Below, in pieces: positions 8,682 through 17,794 of a DNA stretch of 64,000 nucleotides. The stretch's first letter is position 1; each line of letters starts with the position of its first letter. The stretch is from Pseudomonas brassicacearum (GTDB lineage: Bacteria > Pseudomonadota > Gammaproteobacteria > Pseudomonadales > Pseudomonadaceae): NCBI RefSeq assembly GCF_003732225.1, contig NZ_MOBJ01000014.1, forward strand, positions 1-64,000, in the 5' to 3' direction. Under the pieces are notes generated by a model that did no database searches, was not told the origin of the DNA, and saw only the letters and a list, made by a program, of their open reading frames with translations. The position numbers and the translations under genes were made by a program.

Positions 8682-9290
8682 GTGATTGGACGTTTGCGCG
8701 GCACCTTGGCTGAGAAACAGCCGCCGCACCTGATTCTGGATGTAAACGGCCTGGGCTATGAGCTGGAAGTGCCGATGACCACGCTCTATCGACTGCCGTC
8801 GGTCGGAGAGACGATCGCCTTGCACACCCATTTGGTCGTGCGCGAAGACGCCCAGTTGCTCTACGGTTTCATTGGCAAGCGTGATCGCGATTTTTTCCGT
8901 GAGCTGATCCGCCTCAATGGCGTGGGCCCCAAGCTGGCGTTGGCCTTGATGTCGAGCCTTGAAGTCGATGAACTGGTGCGCTGCGTGCAGGCGCAGGACA
9001 CCTCGGCGCTGACCAAGGTGCCGGGCGTCGGCAAGAAGACTGCCGAGCGTTTGTTGGTGGAACTCAAGGATCGCTTCAAGGCCTGGGAAACCGTGCCAAG
9101 TATGTTCGCATTGGTACCGAACCAGCCGGATGCACCGATGCCGGTGGTCACCGCCGAAAACGATGCGGTGAGCGCGCTGATTTCCCTTGGCTATAAGCCG
9201 CAAGAGGCCAGCAAGGCGATTTCTGCCATCAAGGAGAAAGGTTTGAGCAGTGAAGACCTGATTCGTCGCGCCCTGAAGGGAATGATTTAA
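8682..9290 (+). CDS. ruvA: Holliday junction branch-migration protein RuvA
   Basis: Tetrameric junction-binding subunit that loads the RuvB motors. The 202 residues contain the N-terminal OB fold (MIGRLRGTLAEK...), tandem helix-hairpin-helix motifs (LIRLNGVGPKLALALM and LTKVPGVGKKTAERLL, about 75-130) and a C-terminal RuvB-binding helical domain (about 155-202). It starts with GTG and abuts ruvB with no spacer. Confidence 0.97.
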   Translation: MIGRLRGTLAEKQPPHLILDVNGLGYELEVPMTTLYRLPSVGETIALHTHLVVREDAQLLYGFIGKRDRDFFRELIRLNGVGPKLALALMSSLEVDELVRCVQAQDTSALTKVPGVGKKTAERLLVELKDRFKAWETVPSMFALVPNQPDAPMPVVTAENDAVSALISLGYKPQEASKAISAIKEKGLSSEDLIRRALKGMI

Positions 9291-10352
9291 GTGATTGACG
9301 CTGATCGTCTGATCGCCGCCACGGGTGGCCCCCGTGACCGCGAAGAAGTCCAGGACCGCGCGATTCGTCCCGTCAGCCTGGCCGAATACATCGGCCAGCC
9401 GACCGTTCGCGAGCAGATGGAGTTGTTCATCCAGGCTGCCCGTGGACGCAACGAGTCCCTCGATCACACGCTGATCTTCGGTCCGCCGGGGCTGGGTAAA
9501 ACCACCTTGGCCAACATCATTGCCCAGGAAATGGGTGTGTCGATCAAAAGCACCTCGGGGCCGGTCCTTGAGCGTCCGGGTGACTTGGCGGCGCTGCTGA
9601 CCAACCTCGAACCTCATGATGTGCTGTTCATCGATGAAATCCACCGGCTGTCACCGATTGTCGAAGAAGTGCTGTACCCGGCCATGGAAGACTTCCAGCT
9701 CGACATCATGATCGGTGAAGGGCCGGCGGCGCGTTCGATCAAGCTCGACCTGCCACCTTTCACGCTGGTTGGTGCTACCACCCGCGCCGGGATGCTGACC
9801 AACCCGTTGCGTGACCGCTTCGGTATCGTTCAGCGCCTGGAGTTCTACAACACCGCGGATCTGGCGACCATCGTCAGCCGTTCGGCGACCATTCTCGGTT
9901 TGCCGCTGGACCCGGAGGGCGCCTTTGAAATCGCTCGTCGAGCCCGTGGTACGCCGCGTATTGCCAACCGTTTGTTGCGTCGGGTGCGCGATTTTGCCGA
10001 AGTCCGGGCAAAGGGGCATATCACTAAACCTATCGCCGATCTGGCGCTGAACCTGCTGGACGTTGATGAGCGTGGCTTCGATCACCAGGACCGGCGTCTG
10101 CTGTTGACCATGATCGAGAAGTTCGATGGCGGTCCGGTCGGGGTGGACAGTCTGGCGGCAGCGATCAGCGAGGAGCGACACACCATCGAGGACGTGCTTG
10201 AACCCTATCTGATTCAGCAAGGCTATATCATGCGGACCCCGCGTGGACGGGTAGTGACCCGGCATGCGTACCTGCATTTTGGTTTGAATATACCGTCGCG
10301 ATTGGGTGAGATGCCCGTGGTAGACGAGTTTCTTGATGCAACAGACGAATGA
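9291..10352 (+). CDS. ruvB: Holliday junction branch-migration ATPase RuvB
   Basis: Hexameric AAA+ motor that pulls DNA through the RuvA-bound junction. The 353 residues include Walker A GPPGLGKT (64-71), Walker B FIDEIH (113-118), sensor 1 GATTRAG, the arginine-finger region LRDRFG and a C-terminal winged helix (about 255-335). The GTG start immediately follows the ruvA stop, so the two are translationally coupled. Confidence 0.97.
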   Translation: MIDADRLIAATGGPRDREEVQDRAIRPVSLAEYIGQPTVREQMELFIQAARGRNESLDHTLIFGPPGLGKTTLANIIAQEMGVSIKSTSGPVLERPGDLAALLTNLEPHDVLFIDEIHRLSPIVEEVLYPAMEDFQLDIMIGEGPAARSIKLDLPPFTLVGATTRAGMLTNPLRDRFGIVQRLEFYNTADLATIVSRSATILGLPLDPEGAFEIARRARGTPRIANRLLRRVRDFAEVRAKGHITKPIADLALNLLDVDERGFDHQDRRLLLTMIEKFDGGPVGVDSLAAAISEERHTIEDVLEPYLIQQGYIMRTPRGRVVTRHAYLHFGLNIPSRLGEMPVVDEFLDATDE

Positions 10353-10490
10353 CGACCTCTGTGTGCTGATTTATTTCGGCTTTGTGTGGTCCTAGGGGAC
10401 TGCAATTGCCGATCTTTCGCACGAAAGTCGTTCGAGAATGAAAAACAGTTGCCTGGCCGGATTGGCAACCTGAGGAGTAAGCACTAGAGT

Positions 10491-10958
10491 ATGCGCGCGC
10501 AAAACGGGCTGGAGTCGTTCGCACATCGTTGTCGCGTTTATTACGAGGACACCGATGCCGGCGGCATCGTGTATTACGTTAATTACCTCAAGTTTATGGA
10601 GCGGGCTCGAACCGAGCGGCTACGAGAACTGGGCTTTGCCCAATCGCAGCTGGCAGGGGAGGACCTGTTGTTCGTCGTGCATTCCAGCGAAGCGCGCTAT
10701 CACGCGCCGGCGCGACTGGACGACGAGCTTCTGGTAAGTGCTGAAGTAATCGAATTGAACCGTGTCAGCCTGCGCTTTAAACAGCAGGTCAGGCGAGCCG
10801 CGGATAACGTACTGCTCTGCGAAGGGCAGTTTTTGGTGGCCTGTGTGCGCACCCATAGTTTGAAACCCCGGGCCATTCCCGAAGCTCTACGTGCGGCCTT
10901 TGCCGACGAGAGCGGCGCGGGTACACACTCAGAGCAGGAGATAAAGCGTGGAAGCTAA
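10491..10958 (+). CDS. ybgC: YbgC acyl-CoA thioesterase
   Basis: First gene of the tol-pal operon; a hot-dog-fold thioesterase acting on acyl-CoA or acyl-ACP in the cytoplasm and linked to phospholipid metabolism. The 155 residues carry the 4HBT signature YYEDTDAGGIVYYVNYLKF with the catalytic aspartate at 22. Its 3' end overlaps the tolQ start by 11 bases. Confidence 0.93.
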   Translation: MRAQNGLESFAHRCRVYYEDTDAGGIVYYVNYLKFMERARTERLRELGFAQSQLAGEDLLFVVHSSEARYHAPARLDDELLVSAEVIELNRVSLRFKQQVRRAADNVLLCEGQFLVACVRTHSLKPRAIPEALRAAFADESGAGTHSEQEIKRGS

Positions 10959-11643
10959 CGTCGTCGACCATACCTCCATGTGGAGCCTGGTCAGCAATGC
11001 CAGCGTTGTGGTGCAGTTGGTAATGCTGATCCTGGTAGCCGCATCGGTGACCTCGTGGATCATGATTTTTCAGCGCAGCAACCTGCTGCGCGCCGGTCGC
11101 CGTGCCCTGGAGAGCTTTGAAGAGCGCTTCTGGTCGGGTATCGACTTGTCCAAACTCTACCGCCAGGCCGGTAGCAACCCTGACCCGGATTCTGGTGTAG
11201 AGCAGATCTTCCGCGCCGGTTTCAAGGAGTTCTCCCGTCTGCGTCAGCAGTCCGGCGTTGATCCGGAAGCGGTCATGGAAGGTGTGGCGCGCGCCATGCG
11301 CGTGGCCATTTCCCGCGAAGAAGAAAAGCTCGAACAGAGCCTGCCGTTCCTTGCCACCGTCGGCTCCGTCAGCCCGTACATCGGTCTGTTCGGTACGGTC
11401 TGGGGCATCATGAACTCCTTCCGTGGTCTGGCGGCTGCCCAGCAAGCGACCCTGGCCACCGTGGCTCCAGGTATCGCCGAAGCACTGGTCGCGACCGCTA
11501 TCGGTCTGTTCGCAGCCATTCCAGCGGTAATCGCTTACAACCGTTTCGCCGCTCGCAGCGAAACCTTGCTCGGCCGTTACTACACCTTCGCCGATGAGTT
11601 CCAGGCGATCCTGCACCGCAAAGTGCACACCAGCGAAGAATAA
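10948..11643 (+). CDS. tolQ: Tol-Pal proton-motive subunit TolQ
   Basis: Inner-membrane stator of the Tol-Pal system, which uses the proton motive force to constrict the outer membrane at division. The 231-residue protein has the expected three membrane segments (about 17-37, 135-157 and 170-192) and the MotA/TolQ/ExbB signature around YIGLFGTVWGIM. It starts with GTG inside the end of ybgC. Confidence 0.96.
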   Translation: MEANVVDHTSMWSLVSNASVVVQLVMLILVAASVTSWIMIFQRSNLLRAGRRALESFEERFWSGIDLSKLYRQAGSNPDPDSGVEQIFRAGFKEFSRLRQQSGVDPEAVMEGVARAMRVAISREEEKLEQSLPFLATVGSVSPYIGLFGTVWGIMNSFRGLAAAQQATLATVAPGIAEALVATAIGLFAAIPAVIAYNRFAARSETLLGRYYTFADEFQAILHRKVHTSEE

Positions 11644-11657
11644 GCAGGTAATTCCCA

Positions 11658-12119
11658 ATGGCTTTAATCGCTCGAGCTCGCAAAAAGCGCAAGCCGGTTG
11701 CCGAGATGAACGTGGTGCCTTACATCGACGTGATGCTGGTACTGCTGGTCATCTTCATGGTGACCGCACCGATGCTCAATCAGGGCGTGAAAGTTGATCT
11801 GCCCAAGGTTTCCAGCGAAGCCTTGCCGCAAGACAACAACACCCAGGTCCTGACCATTTCGATCAAGTCTGACAAGACCTATTACTGGAACCTTGGCAGC
11901 GAAGTCGACACCGAGAAGCAGCAGGACAGGGCCATGACCCTGCCGCAGATGACTGACGCGGTGACCAAGATCATTCGTGTTGGCAACGATAACGGCAAGC
12001 GTACTCAGGTCTTCATTCGCGGTGACAAGACCGTCGACTACGGCTCCGTCATGGGCGCCATGGGTGGATTGCAGAAAGCCGGGGTCGGTAATGTTGGCTT
12101 GATTACCGAGGCGCCCTGA
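11658..12119 (+). CDS. tolR: Tol-Pal subunit TolR
   Basis: Partner of TolQ: a short cytoplasmic N-terminus, one membrane helix (about 19-41) containing the proton-carrying Asp24 in PYIDVMLVLL, and a periplasmic ExbD/TolR domain. The length of 153 residues is typical. The stop TGA overlaps the tolA ATG (TGATG). Confidence 0.96.
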   Translation: MALIARARKKRKPVAEMNVVPYIDVMLVLLVIFMVTAPMLNQGVKVDLPKVSSEALPQDNNTQVLTISIKSDKTYYWNLGSEVDTEKQQDRAMTLPQMTDAVTKIIRVGNDNGKRTQVFIRGDKTVDYGSVMGAMGGLQKAGVGNVGLITEAP

Positions 12120-13198
12120 TGCAGCAACAGCGAGAGCCGACAGCCTCGGAAAGCTACTTCTGGCCTAGTGTCTGGGCGATTGGCCTGCACGTGCTGGTGT
12201 TTGGCATGCTGTTCGTCAGTTTTGCCATGACCCCGGAACTGCCGCCGGCCAAGCCGATTGTCCAGGCGACCCTGTACCAGCTGAAATCGAAAAGTCGGGC
12301 GACCACCCAGACCAATCAGAAGATTGCGGGTGAAGCGCAGAAATCTGCTGCGCGCCAGACCGAAGTCGAACAGATGGAACAGAAAAAGGTCGAGCAGGAA
12401 GCGGTGAAGGCTGCGGAACAAAAGAAAGAAGAGGCTGCTCAAAAAGCCGAGGAAGCCAAGAAGGCCGACGAGTCGAAAAAAGCGGACGAGGCGAAAAAGG
12501 CTGATGAAGCCAAGAAAGCCGATGAAGCGAAGAAGACCGCCGAAGCCAAAAAGGCCGAACAGAAACAATTGGCTGATATAGCCAAGAAGAAGGCCGAAGA
12601 AGAGGCCAAGGAAGCCGCTGAAGCAGAGGCCAAGAAAGCGGCCGCTGAAGCAGCGAAGAAAAAGATAGTCGAAGACGCGAAGAAGAAAGCCGCGGAAGAC
12701 GCCAAGAAGGTAGCTGAAGCGGACGAGGCGAAGAAGAAAGTCGCCGAGGATGCGAAGAAGAAAGCTGCTGCCGATGCTGCGAAGAAAAAGTCGCAGGAAG
12801 CCGCGCGTAAATCTGTCGAAGAGAAAAAGGCTCAGGCCCTGGCTGATTTGCTTTCCGACAAGCCGCAGCGTCAACAGGCCTTGGCGGATGAGCAGGGTGA
12901 TGAAACTGCGGGCAACTTCGATGATCTGATTCGTTCGCGAGCCTCTGAAGGTTGGGCGCAGCCGCCGTCGGCACGCAAGGGCATGAAAGTGATCTTGCAG
13001 ATCAACATGTTGCCTGATGGAACGATCTCCGGAGTTTCGGTAGCTCATTCCAGTGGTGATGTGCCGTTCGACAGTTCTGCGGTAGCGGCAGTAAAAAATA
13101 TTGGTCGTTTGACCGAAATGCAGGGTCTGAAACCAAGTGATTTCGCTCCCTATCGTTCATTCAAGATGACATTCACACCTGAGGATCTAGCCTTGTGA
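12119..13198 (+). CDS. tolA: Tol-Pal envelope-spanning protein TolA
   Basis: Periplasm-spanning link between TolQR and the outer-membrane Pal/TolB. The 359 residues have one membrane helix (about 18-36), a long Ala/Lys/Glu helix (about 75-245, with near-perfect AKKADE repeats around 110-140) and a compact C-terminal domain (about 255-359). The repeats are also visible in the DNA at about 12455-12560, where slippage could change arm length. The stop overlaps the tolB start (GTGA). Confidence 0.95.
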   Translation: MQQQREPTASESYFWPSVWAIGLHVLVFGMLFVSFAMTPELPPAKPIVQATLYQLKSKSRATTQTNQKIAGEAQKSAARQTEVEQMEQKKVEQEAVKAAEQKKEEAAQKAEEAKKADESKKADEAKKADEAKKADEAKKTAEAKKAEQKQLADIAKKKAEEEAKEAAEAEAKKAAAEAAKKKIVEDAKKKAAEDAKKVAEADEAKKKVAEDAKKKAAADAAKKKSQEAARKSVEEKKAQALADLLSDKPQRQQALADEQGDETAGNFDDLIRSRASEGWAQPPSARKGMKVILQINMLPDGTISGVSVAHSSGDVPFDSSAVAAVKNIGRLTEMQGLKPSDFAPYRSFKMTFTPEDLAL

Positions 13199-14496
13199 GA
13201 AACCTTCTTCGAGGACTGCTTGTCGTCATGTTCTGCTTTGCAGGACTGGCTACAGCGGATGAAAAAAATATCCTGGTCAGCAGTGGTAGCTCCCAGGCAA
13301 CCCCGATTGCCGTCGTACCGTTCGGCTTGCAGGGCGGTAGCGTCCTGCCGGACGACATGGCGGAAATCATCGGTAACGACCTGCGTAACTCGGGTTACTA
13401 CTCGCCGATTCCCAAGCAGAACATGATCAGCCAGCCGACTCAGGCCAGCGAAGTCATCTACCGCGACTGGAAGGCCCTGGGCGCCCAGTACATCATGGTC
13501 GGCAGCATCGTTCCGGCGGGCGGTCGCCTGCAGGTGCAATACGCCCTGTTCAACGTCGCCACCGAGCAGCAAGTGCTGACCGGTAGCGTGTCGGGCGGCG
13601 TCGATCAACTGCGCGACATGGCGCACTACATTGCCGACCAGTCGTTCGAAAAACTCACCGGCATCAAGGGTGCGTTCTCCACGCGCCTGCTGTACGTGAC
13701 GGCTGAGCGTTTCTCCGAGAAAAACACTCGTTACACGCTGCAACGTTCCGACTATGACGGCGCCCGCGCAGTGACCCTGCTGCAATCGCGCGAGCCGATC
13801 CTGTCGCCGCGTTTCGCACCCGATGGCAAGCGCATCGCCTATGTGTCGTTCGAGCAGAAGCGTCCGCGCATTTTCATGCAGAACATCGACACCGGTCGCC
13901 GTGAGCAGATCACTAACTTCGAAGGCCTGAACGGTGCTCCAGCCTGGTCGCCGGATGGTTCTCGCCTGGCTTTCGTGCTGTCCAAGGACGGTAACCCGGA
14001 TATTTACGTGATGAACCTGGCTTCGCGCCAGATCAACCGCGTGACTGCAGGTCCTGGCATCAACACCGAACCGTTCTGGGGTAAAGATGGTTCGACCATC
14101 TACTTCACCTCCGACCGTGGCGGCAAACCACAGGTTTACAAAACCAGCGCAAGTGGCGGCGGTGCTGAGCGCGTGACCTTTATCGGTAACTACAACGCCA
14201 ACCCGAAATTGTCAGCTGACGAGAAGACGCTTGTCATGATTCACCGTCAGGATGGCTTCACCAATTTCAAGGTGGCGGCTCAGGATTTGCAGCGCGGTAG
14301 CGTAAAAATCCTGACAGATAGCACTCTAGACGAGTCGCCTACTGTTGCGCCCAACGGCACCATGGTAATCTACGCCACCCGCCAGCAGGGCCGGGGAGTC
14401 TTGATGCTCGTGTCCATTAATGGACGCGTAAGGCTCCCGCTTCCTACCGCTCAAGGCGAAGTCAGAGAACCTTCCTGGTCCCCTTACCTGAACTGA
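13195..14496 (+). CDS. tolB: Tol-Pal periplasmic beta-propeller TolB
   Basis: Periplasmic protein that binds Pal and TolA. The 433-residue precursor has a signal peptide (about 1-21, LATA before DEKN), an alpha/beta N-terminal domain (about 30-160) and a six-bladed propeller with repeated PDGKRIAYVS/PDGSRLAFV/TIYFTSDR blades (about 190-430). GTG start, coupled to tolA. Confidence 0.96.
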   Translation: MRNLLRGLLVVMFCFAGLATADEKNILVSSGSSQATPIAVVPFGLQGGSVLPDDMAEIIGNDLRNSGYYSPIPKQNMISQPTQASEVIYRDWKALGAQYIMVGSIVPAGGRLQVQYALFNVATEQQVLTGSVSGGVDQLRDMAHYIADQSFEKLTGIKGAFSTRLLYVTAERFSEKNTRYTLQRSDYDGARAVTLLQSREPILSPRFAPDGKRIAYVSFEQKRPRIFMQNIDTGRREQITNFEGLNGAPAWSPDGSRLAFVLSKDGNPDIYVMNLASRQINRVTAGPGINTEPFWGKDGSTIYFTSDRGGKPQVYKTSASGGGAERVTFIGNYNANPKLSADEKTLVMIHRQDGFTNFKVAAQDLQRGSVKILTDSTLDESPTVAPNGTMVIYATRQQGRGVLMLVSINGRVRLPLPTAQGEVREPSWSPYLN

Positions 14497-14548
14497 CGCG
14501 GCGCTACACGTTTTACTTAACACATTGGGGTTCATTAGGAGTTTCACG

Positions 14549-15046
14549 ATGGAAATGCTGAAGTTTGGTAAGTTTGCTGCGCTGGCCCTGGCCATGGCTG
14601 TAGCTGTAGGTTGCTCGTCCAAAGGCGGCGACAACGCCGGTGCAGGCGCTGTTGATCCAAACGCTGGTTACGGCGCTAACACTGGTGCTGTTGACGGCTC
14701 CCTGAGCGAAGAAGCTGCTCTGCGCGCAATCACCACCTTCTACTTCGAATACGACAGCTCGGACCTGAAGCCAGAAGCCATGCGCGCTCTGGACGTTCAC
14801 GCCAAAGACCTGAAAGCAAACGGCGCTCGCGTTGTTCTGGAAGGCAACACCGACGAACGTGGTACTCGTGAGTACAACATGGCACTGGGCGAGCGTCGTG
14901 CGAAAGCCGTTCAACGCTACCTGGTACTGCAAGGTGTTTCCCCAGCTCAGCTGGAACTGGTTTCCTACGGCGAAGAGCGTCCAGTTGCTACCGGCAACGA
15001 CGAGCAGTCCTGGGCTCAAAACCGTCGCGTCGAACTGCGTAAGTAA
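14549..15046 (+). CDS. pal: peptidoglycan-associated lipoprotein Pal (OprL)
   Basis: Outer-membrane lipoprotein that anchors the membrane to peptidoglycan. The lipobox AVGC places the acylated cysteine at residue 22. The OmpA-like domain (about 60-165) contains the diaminopimelate-binding stretch NTDERGTREYN (100-110). The start at 14549 was chosen for its TTAGGAG ribosome binding site and lipoprotein signal; an earlier TTG is in frame but has no ribosome binding site. In Pseudomonas this protein is also called OprL. Confidence 0.97.
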   Translation: MEMLKFGKFAALALAMAVAVGCSSKGGDNAGAGAVDPNAGYGANTGAVDGSLSEEAALRAITTFYFEYDSSDLKPEAMRALDVHAKDLKANGARVVLEGNTDERGTREYNMALGERRAKAVQRYLVLQGVSPAQLELVSYGEERPVATGNDEQSWAQNRRVELRK

Positions 15047-15052
15047 TTCGTC

Positions 15053-15883
15053 ATGCGAACGTGCCGTCGTGCTGTAACTGTTTTGGCTCTCAGCCTCGCG
15101 CCGCTTGCGGTGTGGGCTGCGGTTCCTGTGGTCGATGACAACTCCGGTTATAACAATAGCGGGAGTAGTTATCCGCCTGCGGGTTACGGTACGAACGGCG
15201 CCTATGCCGGGGGAGGGGTTTCGGCCCCTGCCTCGGCACAGGGTGTGCTGTTCAACCAACTGCAACAAATGCAGGAACAAATTGCACGTCAACAGGGTGC
15301 AATCGAAGTTCTGCAAAATGATGTAGCGCGCATGAAGCAGGAAAACCTGGAGCGATACCAGGATCTTGATCGGCGTATCGGAACCGGCGGTGCACCCGCT
15401 GCGGCTCCTCAGAATTCTCCAGCCGGTGGCGATATGAATGCCGCCGGTGCAGCTGCAGGTGCGAGTGCTGCCACTCAAGCACCCGCGGCCAGCAGCGAAC
15501 CGGGTGATCCGGCGAAGGAAAAGCTCTATTACGACGCTGCCTTCGACCTGATCAAAGCCAAGGATTTCGACAAGGCCAGCCAGGCGTTTGCGGCATTCCT
15601 GCGCAAATACCCGAACAGTCAGTATGCGGGTAATGCCCAGTACTGGTTGGGCGAAGTGAACCTGGCCAAGGGTGATTTGCAAGGTGCAGGTCAGGCTTTT
15701 GCCAAGGTTTCGCAGCTGTACCCCAAGCACGCCAAAGTGCCTGACTCGCTGTACAAGCTCGCTGATGTAGAGCGCCGACTGGGTCATACCGACAAGGTCA
15801 AAGGCATTCTGCAGCAGGTGGTTGCTCAATATCCGGGCACTTCCGCCGCTCAGCTGGCCCAACGCGATCTGCAGCGCATGTAA
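15053..15883 (+). CDS. cpoB: cell division coordinator CpoB (YbgF)
   Basis: Periplasmic TolA partner that coordinates peptidoglycan synthesis with outer-membrane constriction. The 276-residue precursor has a signal peptide (about 1-22), a Gly/Tyr-rich linker, a trimerising coiled coil (about 65-110), an Ala-rich linker and three TPR-like repeats (about 155-270). It starts 6 bases after pal and is closed by a terminator. Confidence 0.95.
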   Translation: MRTCRRAVTVLALSLAPLAVWAAVPVVDDNSGYNNSGSSYPPAGYGTNGAYAGGGVSAPASAQGVLFNQLQQMQEQIARQQGAIEVLQNDVARMKQENLERYQDLDRRIGTGGAPAAAPQNSPAGGDMNAAGAAAGASAATQAPAASSEPGDPAKEKLYYDAAFDLIKAKDFDKASQAFAAFLRKYPNSQYAGNAQYWLGEVNLAKGDLQGAGQAFAKVSQLYPKHAKVPDSLYKLADVERRLGHTDKVKGILQQVVAQYPGTSAAQLAQRDLQRM

Positions 15884-15906
15884 GGCTGTTTGACCCGTTT
15901 ACAAGA

Positions 15907-15932
15907 AACCCGCGCTTGCCGCGGGTTTTTTC
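15907..15932 (+). terminator. Rho-independent terminator of tol-pal
   Basis: Stem AACCCGCG/CGCGGGTT followed by six T residues, 24 bases after the cpoB stop. Confidence 0.88.
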
Positions 15933-16050
15933 GTTAGAATTCACGCCCTTTTTATGAAACACCGCTTTTGGGGATCTGCGCGTTGGCGGGGTTCCTTTAA
16001 GTGCCTGACGGAGGCGGACAGCCTGTTTAGCTGTTACGCCCGTGGCGACT

Positions 16051-16698
16051 ATGCAAGACACATTGAGAATTACCGAAGTTTTTTACTCGTTGCAGGGTGA
16101 AACGCGGACTGCCGGGCTGCCCACTGTATTTGTGCGGCTGACCGGTTGCCCTTTGCGTTGCCAGTACTGCGACAGCGCCTACGCGTTCAGCGGCGGTACG
16201 ATCAGAACCCTCGACGATATCCTCGAGCAGGTTGCGGGCTTTCGCCCGCGTTACGTTTGCGTTACCGGTGGCGAACCCCTGGCGCAACCTAACGCCATCC
16301 CTTTGCTCAAGCAGCTGTGTGACGCCGGTTACGAGGTGTCGCTGGAAACCAGCGGCGCCCTGGACATCAGCGCGGTCGATCCGCGGGTCAGCCGAGTGCT
16401 CGACCTGAAAACACCGGGGTCGAAAGAAGCGCACCGCAACCTCTACGAGAATATCGAGTTACTGACGGCCAACGATCAGGTCAAGTTCGTGATCTGTTCT
16501 CGCGAAGACTACGACTGGGCGGTGTCCAAGCTGATTCAGTACGGTCTCGATCAGCGTGCCGGTGAAGTCCTGTTCTCGCCGAGTCACCATGACTTGAGCG
16601 CGCGCGATCTGGCTGACTGGATTGTTGCGGACAACTTGCCGGTGCGCCTGCAATTGCAGTTGCATAAATATCTTTGGAACGACGAGCCGGGGCGCTGA
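16051..16698 (+). CDS. queE: 7-carboxy-7-deazaguanine synthase QueE
   Basis: Radical SAM enzyme that rearranges 6-carboxytetrahydropterin to 7-carboxy-7-deazaguanine on the way to preQ0 and queuosine. The 215 residues contain the QueE-type cluster motif CPLRCQYC (Cys33, Cys37, Cys40) and the conserved YSLQGETRTAG substrate region. The ATG at 16051 is preferred to a GTG three codons upstream by comparison with relatives. It is followed immediately by queC. Confidence 0.95.
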   Translation: MQDTLRITEVFYSLQGETRTAGLPTVFVRLTGCPLRCQYCDSAYAFSGGTIRTLDDILEQVAGFRPRYVCVTGGEPLAQPNAIPLLKQLCDAGYEVSLETSGALDISAVDPRVSRVLDLKTPGSKEAHRNLYENIELLTANDQVKFVICSREDYDWAVSKLIQYGLDQRAGEVLFSPSHHDLSARDLADWIVADNLPVRLQLQLHKYLWNDEPGR

Positions 16699-16699
16699 A

Positions 16700-17392
16700 A
16701 TGACTGAACAACTGAACACTACTGAAAAACGTGCGGTCATCCTGTTGTCCGGCGGTCTGGACTCGGCGACCGTAGTCGCCATGGCTCGTGCTGACGGTTA
16801 TAGCTGTTACACCATGAGCTTCGACTACGGCCAGCGTCACCGCGCCGAGTTGCACGCTGCCGAGCGTGTAGCGCGTGATCTGGGCGTGATCGAGCATAAG
16901 GTGATTGGCCTGAACCTGAACGGCATTGGTGGCTCGGCACTGACCGACAGCTCCATCGATGTGCCTGAGGCGCCGAGCGAAGGTATCCCGATCACTTACG
17001 TGCCGGCCCGCAATACGGTGTTCCTGTCTCTGGCATTGGGCTGGGCCGAAGTGCTCGGCGCGCGCGACATTTTCATTGGTGTGAATGCGGTGGACTATTC
17101 CGGTTACCCGGATTGCCGTCCCGAGTTCATCGAAGCCTTCGAGCGCATGGCCAATCTGGCGACCAAGGCCGGAGTAGAGGGGAACGGCTTCCGTATCCAG
17201 GCACCGCTGCAAAACCTCAGCAAGGCGCAAATCGTCCAGGCTGGCGTGAAGCTCGGCGTCGACTATGCGCTGACAGTGTCCTGCTATCAGGCAGACGATA
17301 ATGGCCGTGCATGCGGTAAATGCGACAGCTGCCGTCTGCGTGCAGAGGGCTTCCTGGCGGCCGGAATCAGCGACCCAACCGCTTATTTTTGA
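16700..17392 (+). CDS. queC: 7-cyano-7-deazaguanine synthase QueC
   Basis: ATP-dependent conversion of 7-carboxy-7-deazaguanine to preQ0. The 230-residue protein has the PP-loop SGGLDS (17-22) and a C-terminal zinc site (C...CGKCDSC). It begins one base after the queE stop, so the two steps are co-expressed. Confidence 0.96.
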   Translation: MTEQLNTTEKRAVILLSGGLDSATVVAMARADGYSCYTMSFDYGQRHRAELHAAERVARDLGVIEHKVIGLNLNGIGGSALTDSSIDVPEAPSEGIPITYVPARNTVFLSLALGWAEVLGARDIFIGVNAVDYSGYPDCRPEFIEAFERMANLATKAGVEGNGFRIQAPLQNLSKAQIVQAGVKLGVDYALTVSCYQADDNGRACGKCDSCRLRAEGFLAAGISDPTAYF

Positions 17393-17410
17393 TTTATTTC
17401 AAATTAGGTG

Positions 17411-17438
17411 TTGAATAGTCCTTAAAAATCAGTATTAT
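17411..17438 (+). promoter_or_regulatory. tRNA-Lys promoter
   Basis: TTGAAT and TATTAT hexamers separated by 16 bases, with a GC-rich discriminator before the tRNA 5' end. Confidence 0.6.
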
Positions 17439-17455
17439 ACGCGCCACCACACAGC

Positions 17456-17531
17456 GGGTCGTTAGCTCAGTTGGTAGAGCAGTTGGCTTTTAACCAATTG
17501 GTCGTAGGTTCGAATCCCACACGACCCACCA
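17456..17531 (+). tRNA. tRNA-Lys (anticodon TTT)
   Basis: A 76-base cloverleaf: acceptor GGGTCGT pairs with ACGACCC, the D-loop has AGCTCAGTTGGTAGAGC, the anticodon loop CTTTTAA has TTT at 17489-17491, the T-arm has GGTTCGAATCC, and CCA is encoded. The same tRNA follows queC in other Pseudomonas. No attachment-site duplication is visible downstream. Confidence 0.97.
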
Positions 17532-17794
17532 CTTTAAAAAATCTGGAAGGCCCACGTAAGTGAGGATTTCCGGGTTTTTTTTTGCCCGCGATTCAAGCCT
17601 GACTCAATCCGGGTGTTACACCGCGTGACGCAGGTCAGAATGATCTTTTGCATCTCGGGGATATTCTGTAGCCTTGCGCAGCTTCAATGCTGTCCGTGCC
17701 TGATGAATACTCACTCTCCCGGCGGTACCTTCTGTGGTCCGGAGCCGGGTGTATACTCGACTTTCGCGCGAAAGCGCCCGCAGGTCTTGCGATC

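Noticed and set aside
17456..17794. tRNA-Lys as an integration site
   Set aside because: No repeat of the tRNA 3' end and no integrase gene; the flanking genes are in the usual Pseudomonas order.
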